A DNA stretch of 16,117 nucleotides from Cellvibrionales bacterium UBA3090 (GTDB taxonomy: Bacteria > Pseudomonadota > Gammaproteobacteria > Pseudomonadales > Porticoccaceae): positions 135 to 16,251 of the forward strand of contig DFBC01000030.1 of assembly GCA_002367235.1 (NCBI GenBank). Reading direction: 5' to 3'. The notes under the pieces were generated by a model that was not told the origin of the DNA, made no database searches, and worked only from the letters and a program-made list of their open reading frames with translations. Position numbers and translations under genes: made by a program. Of this stretch, positions 13,195-16,117 are shown piece by piece. The stretch's first letter is position 1. Every line of letters starts with the position of its first letter.

Positions 13195-14517
13195 TTACAA
13201 TAAAAAGACCATGCCGGCGGCATATACTAACCCCGACCACAATAGTGCCACCGTACAGTAGCCCATAATGTCTTTAATGCCCAACCTTGCAATACCTAGC
13301 AGAGGTAAAGCCCAGAGAGGTTGTACCATATTTGTCCATGCATCGCCGAACGCTACTGCCATCGCCGCATGATTGAGCGGTATACCTAAAGATTGAGCAG
13401 CGGGAATGACAATAGGTGCTTGCACGGCCCACTGTCCCCCTCCAGAGGGTACGAAGAAGTTAACGATACCGGCACTAAGGAAGGTGAATAGGGTAAAAGT
13501 TTCAGCGGTTGAAATGCTGATAAACCACTCTGACATAGATGTGGCTAGTCCTGATTGAACCATCATTCCCATTATTCCTGCGTACAGTGGAAATTGCAGG
13601 ACGATTCCAGACACCCCTTTGACCGCTTCATTGAGAGCGGAAAGGTAACTGGCTGGCGATCGGTGAAGTAATAGGCCTGCTACCAGAAAAATAAAATTCA
13701 CCGTGTTGAGGCCAACTTTTCCGCCGCCCATAAAGTAATCAATAAGATAGTAGCCCCCTAACAGCCCCAGCAATAGAGTTGGCAAGCGATGATTTTCTAC
13801 TTTCTCGGCAGGGGTATTACTTTGTATGGAAATCTCTTCCACTTCGCCAGCGTGGTCTGGATGGATTTCTACCACTTCGTCAGGTTTTGGCATCATTAGT
13901 CGGTTAAGAATGGGAAGGGTTACGAAGATGACCAAGCAAATTGTGATAACTTCCCAGCTAAAAATTGTCTGAGAGAGCGGGATGGTCATTTCACCCATGA
14001 GTGTCCCAAGGACATCACCGTCGGAGACTGCAATTTTTAGGGGTATCGAGCCCGATAGTCCTGCGTGCCAGATCAGCATGCCCGAATAGGCCGATGCGAC
14101 GAGTAGAGGGTAGTGAACCCCTTTAACTTGCCGGGCAATTTCCCGAGCCATTAATGCGCTGGTTATCAGCCCAAACCCCCAGCTGATCCAACAACAGATT
14201 AGGGCAATAGCGGTCATCAGGATAATGGCCTGACTGGGTGTCTTGGCCAGACGAGCTATCTTCCTTAGGATTTTTTTTACAGTGCTGGTCTGAGCTAGAA
14301 CGCTGCCCGTTACGAGAGTAATAATGACCTGCATTGAAAATATCAGGAGATTCCAAACACCATTTCCCCAGAACTGAGCCATTTTTGCAGGTGTATGTCC
14401 CTCGCCTAGTACGCCGGCAAGCAGCACCACGAATGTTAGGACAATCGCGATAATAAAAGCATCGGGTAGCCAGCGTTGCATGATGCCTGTGAAGAAGCTG
14501 GATAGGGTGCGGACCAT
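13195..14517 (-). CDS. atoE: short-chain fatty acid transporter, AtoE family
   Basis: Inner-membrane carrier of the SCFA_trans family, which in E. coli imports acetoacetate and short-chain fatty acids such as butyrate. The product is 440 residues, the same as E. coli AtoE, and aligns over its length: RWLPDAFIIAIVLTF (15-29), WGNGVWNLLIFSMQV, CCWISWGFGLITSALMAREI (108-127), NTVNFIFLVAGLLLHRSP (271-288), and the signature NFFVPSGGGQWAVQAPIVIP (353-372). About ten or more hydrophobic segments are seen, with an acidic cytoplasmic loop at 208-243. The ATG follows AAGGGG, a good ribosome binding site. No atoD, atoA or atoB genes are nearby, so the substrate is inferred from family only. TAGACT and TTAAAT (minus strand, 16-base spacer, 14540 region) are a weak promoter candidate. 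Confidence 0.9.
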   Translation of the reverse strand: MVRTLSSFFTGIMQRWLPDAFIIAIVLTFVVLLAGVLGEGHTPAKMAQFWGNGVWNLLIFSMQVIITLVTGSVLAQTSTVKKILRKIARLAKTPSQAIILMTAIALICCWISWGFGLITSALMAREIARQVKGVHYPLLVASAYSGMLIWHAGLSGSIPLKIAVSDGDVLGTLMGEMTIPLSQTIFSWEVITICLVIFVTLPILNRLMMPKPDEVVEIHPDHAGEVEEISIQSNTPAEKVENHRLPTLLLGLLGGYYLIDYFMGGGKVGLNTVNFIFLVAGLLLHRSPASYLSALNEAVKGVSGIVLQFPLYAGIMGMMVQSGLATSMSEWFISISTAETFTLFTFLSAGIVNFFVPSGGGQWAVQAPIVIPAAQSLGIPLNHAAMAVAFGDAWTNMVQPLWALPLLGIARLGIKDIMGYCTVALLWSGLVYAAGMVFLL

Positions 14518-14673
14518 GTATGACCCCTTTTATTGTTATTTAATGGTCAAGGTTTAGGAAGTCTATCATTTTTTCCTGTGGGTTTAATCATGGGTTGGGG
14601 GAACGCCATGCACGTGGCCATTGCCGCAACGGGTATTAAAGCCCGATTAGTCACGTCGGTAGCGGCCCTTGTT
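14518..14673 (-). other. 156-base spacer between apaH and the transporter gene
   Basis: No gene is seen here. It contains a nested inverted repeat: GCCGC/GCGGC arms (14623-14627 and 14662-14666) enclose CGGG/CCCG arms (14630-14633 and 14642-14645). No T-run follows on the minus strand, so this is not a standard terminator for apaH. The transporter-proximal half is A/T-rich and could hold its promoter. Confidence 0.4.
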
Positions 14674-15480
14674 TTAAAGGTGTTCTTGATGAACGTATTC
14701 CTGTGTGTCGAGGTTCATCAGCCGAAGAGGTCCACCCCAAATATAGCCCGTATCCAGAGGAAATAAATTTTTTCCACAGGGCCGCCCCTCTAGGGCCGCC
14801 CAGTGACCAAAGATAATTTTACGGTCTCCCGGCAATTTCGATGGGTGACTGAACCAAGGAGAGAACCCTTCGGGAGATTCTTCCGGTGATGCCTTGCTGG
14901 TGAGTTTCAGTTCACCTTCCGAGGTGCAAAAACGCATTCGGGTTAGGTAATTGGTAATGACTCGCCAGCGTAGAGGGGGTTCCAGATCATCTTGCCAGAG
15001 AGGGGGTTCATTGCCATACATGACACTAAAAAACCGGGCAGCTTTTGTTTCGGATGACAGGACGTCCTTCATTTCGTCGGCAAATGTTCTGGCCTGCTCA
15101 AGTGTCCACTGGGGAGGAATCCCCGCGTGAACCATGGAAAATTGCTTGTCTTCAATCAGTAACGGTTGTTGTTGTAGCCAGTAAAGTAATTCATCCCGGT
15201 CGGGGGCGCAGAGAATACTGTCTAGAGTGTCACTGCTACTGGGGCGGCGCACTTCATGTGCAATAGCAAGAAGGTGGAGGTCGTGGTTGCCAAGCACCAT
15301 GCGAAACCGGCTACCCAGTTGGTGACAAAAGCGTAGGGTTTCTAATGATTCTGGCCCCCTGTTTACCAGGTCTCCCACAGACCAAAGCTCATCGTTAGAT
15401 GAATCAAAGCCCACTTTATCGAGCAGGTGTTTCAGTGGTTCAAGGCAGCCTTGAAGATCGCCGACTGCGTAGGTGGTCAA
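14674..15480 (-). CDS. apaH: symmetrical diadenosine tetraphosphatase (Ap4A hydrolase)
   Basis: ApaH cleaves Ap4A to two ADP and, in E. coli, also removes Np4 caps from RNA. The product is 268 residues (280 in E. coli). The metallophosphatase motifs are intact: GDLQG (7-11), GDLVNRG (36-42), GNHD (64-67), the HAG at 118-120 and GHW (225-227). The start is TTG at 15478-15480: no ATG or GTG lies suitably before the first motif, and MTTYAVGDLQG aligns with the E. coli N-terminus MATYLIGDVHG. The TTG overlaps the apaG stop as TTGA, so translation is probably coupled. The order rsmA-apaG-apaH is the standard one in this group. Confidence 0.96.
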   Translation of the reverse strand: MTTYAVGDLQGCLEPLKHLLDKVGFDSSNDELWSVGDLVNRGPESLETLRFCHQLGSRFRMVLGNHDLHLLAIAHEVRRPSSSDTLDSILCAPDRDELLYWLQQQPLLIEDKQFSMVHAGIPPQWTLEQARTFADEMKDVLSSETKAARFFSVMYGNEPPLWQDDLEPPLRWRVITNYLTRMRFCTSEGELKLTSKASPEESPEGFSPWFSHPSKLPGDRKIIFGHWAALEGRPCGKNLFPLDTGYIWGGPLRLMNLDTQEYVHQEHL

Positions 15481-15845
15481 TGAACGGCTCCAGGAACAGA
15501 CAGTAAAAAGGCTGGAATGGGGACATCGAATAACTCGTCTGATTCAGAGATCATTTGGTAGCTGCCTTCCATTGTCCCAACCTTGGTATCCAGCGTGACT
15601 CCGCTGGTGTATTGATAGGTTTCACCCGGGCTAATGATCGGTTGCTCCCCTACCACGCCGGGTCCTTCGACTTCTTTGACATGAGCGTTGCCATCGGTAA
15701 TGACCCAGCGGCGGTTCAGTAGCTGTGCTGTGTCATCACCGTGATTCTCAATGCTGATATGGTAGGCGAACGCATATTGGCTTTTGGCCGGGTCGGATCG
15801 TTCCGGCAAATAGCTAGGGGTTACTACGACATCAATATGGCTCAT
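15477..15845 (-). CDS. apaG: ApaG protein
   Basis: ApaG is a small single-domain protein with a fibronectin-III-like fold; its exact biochemical role is not settled. The product is 122 residues (125 in E. coli). Family blocks are YAFAYHISIENHGDDTAQLL, NRRWVITDGNAHVKEVEGPG, VVGEQPIISPGETYQYTSG and the GTMEGSYQM segment. The ATG at 15843-15845 overlaps the rsmA stop (ATGA) and its own TGA overlaps the apaH TTG, so all three genes are linked by 4-base overlaps. Confidence 0.97.
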   Translation of the reverse strand: MSHIDVVVTPSYLPERSDPAKSQYAFAYHISIENHGDDTAQLLNRRWVITDGNAHVKEVEGPGVVGEQPIISPGETYQYTSGVTLDTKVGTMEGSYQMISESDELFDVPIPAFLLSVPGAVH

Positions 15846-16117
15846 AGTAAAGTTCCTATTTGGTTGCTCAGTTTTACAAAATCCTCAACATTGAGGTTCT
15901 CTGGGCGAAGCGTCAGATCAAGATCAAGTAGCTCCAATTGTTCGGCATTGAGCATGTGTTTCAGAGTGTTCCTCATAGTTTTTCGTCGTTGTTGAAAACT
16001 GGCCCTGACTAACCGAGACAATAATTGCAGATCGTCTGCGGGGAAGGGTGGTTTTGCATACGGAATTAGCTGAACAATCGCAGACTCTACTTTTGGCGCG
16101 GGCTGAAAGGCCGTGGG
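15842..16117 (-). CDS. rsmA: 16S rRNA dimethyladenosine transferase, 3' part only
   Basis: RsmA (KsgA) dimethylates two adjacent adenosines (A1518 and A1519 in E. coli numbering) in helix 45 of 16S rRNA late in small-subunit assembly. Only the C-terminal 91 residues are present; the gene runs off the right edge in frame. This fragment is not closed by a start, but the minus-strand reading gives PTAFQPAPKVESAIVQLIPY, then LSRLVRASFQQRRKTMRNTL and LRPENLNVEDF, matching the E. coli C-terminal domain segments PPSAFTPAPKVDSAVVRL, FNQRRKTIRNSL and RAENISVAQY. Its TGA (15842-15844) overlaps the apaG ATG. Confidence 0.95.
   Translation of the reverse strand, partial: PTAFQPAPKVESAIVQLIPYAKPPFPADDLQLLSRLVRASFQQRRKTMRNTLKHMLNAEQLELLDLDLTLRPENLNVEDFVKLSNQIGTLL

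Noticed and set aside
14533..14766. 77-codon + strand frame with hydrophobic stretches at the apaH end
   Set aside because: It overlaps the apaH C-terminus in antisense, lacks a clear ribosome binding site and shows no family motif; the hydrophobic look can arise by chance.

Overview
The window is a stretch of chromosome from a gammaproteobacterium. The strongest evidence is the canonical S10-spc-alpha ribosomal protein order together with proteins that match Escherichia coli closely in length and sequence (S4, S11, L36, the RpoA C-terminal domain, SecY). The rsmA-apaG-apaH cluster also points to the gamma/beta group. I cannot name a genus from the sequence; a marine Pseudomonadales or Cellvibrionales-type organism is a guess only. 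There is no mobile element, CRISPR array, tRNA or rRNA gene, and no gene-free stretch over 300 bases.

Bases 1-9910 (all + strand) hold the ribosomal superoperon. It runs from the 3' end of rpsC through rplP, rpmC, rpsQ, rplN, rplX, rplE, rpsN, rpsH, rplF, rplR, rpsE, rpmD, rplO, secY, rpmJ, rpsM, rpsK, rpsD, rpoA and rplQ, and ends at a strong intrinsic terminator (9885-9910). The S10 and spc segments are joined by only 35 bases. A plausible sigma70 promoter and structured leader separate rpmJ from rpsM, where the alpha operon would start. A small stem at the rplX/rplE junction resembles the S8-binding helix of 16S rRNA and encloses the rplE start codon.

Bases 9911-11043 hold a single galE gene (UDP-glucose 4-epimerase) on the + strand, with its own possible extended -10 promoter.

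Bases 11093-16117 are all on the minus strand and converge on galE. Reading in the direction of transcription, the first group is rsmA (partial), apaG and apaH, overlapping by 4 bases at each junction. It links 16S rRNA dimethylation, ApaG and Ap4A hydrolysis. After a 156-base spacer comes a likely three-gene unit: a short-chain fatty acid transporter of the AtoE family, a small uncharacterised SAM-dependent methyltransferase, and a membrane PAS histidine kinase.

The least ordinary item is that kinase. It keeps the phospho-acceptor histidine, but its ATP-binding domain has lost the N-box Asn, the G1-box Asp and the G2 glycine motif, so it looks like a pseudokinase. Most of the rest is core-genome material, and I see no clearly new multi-gene system.
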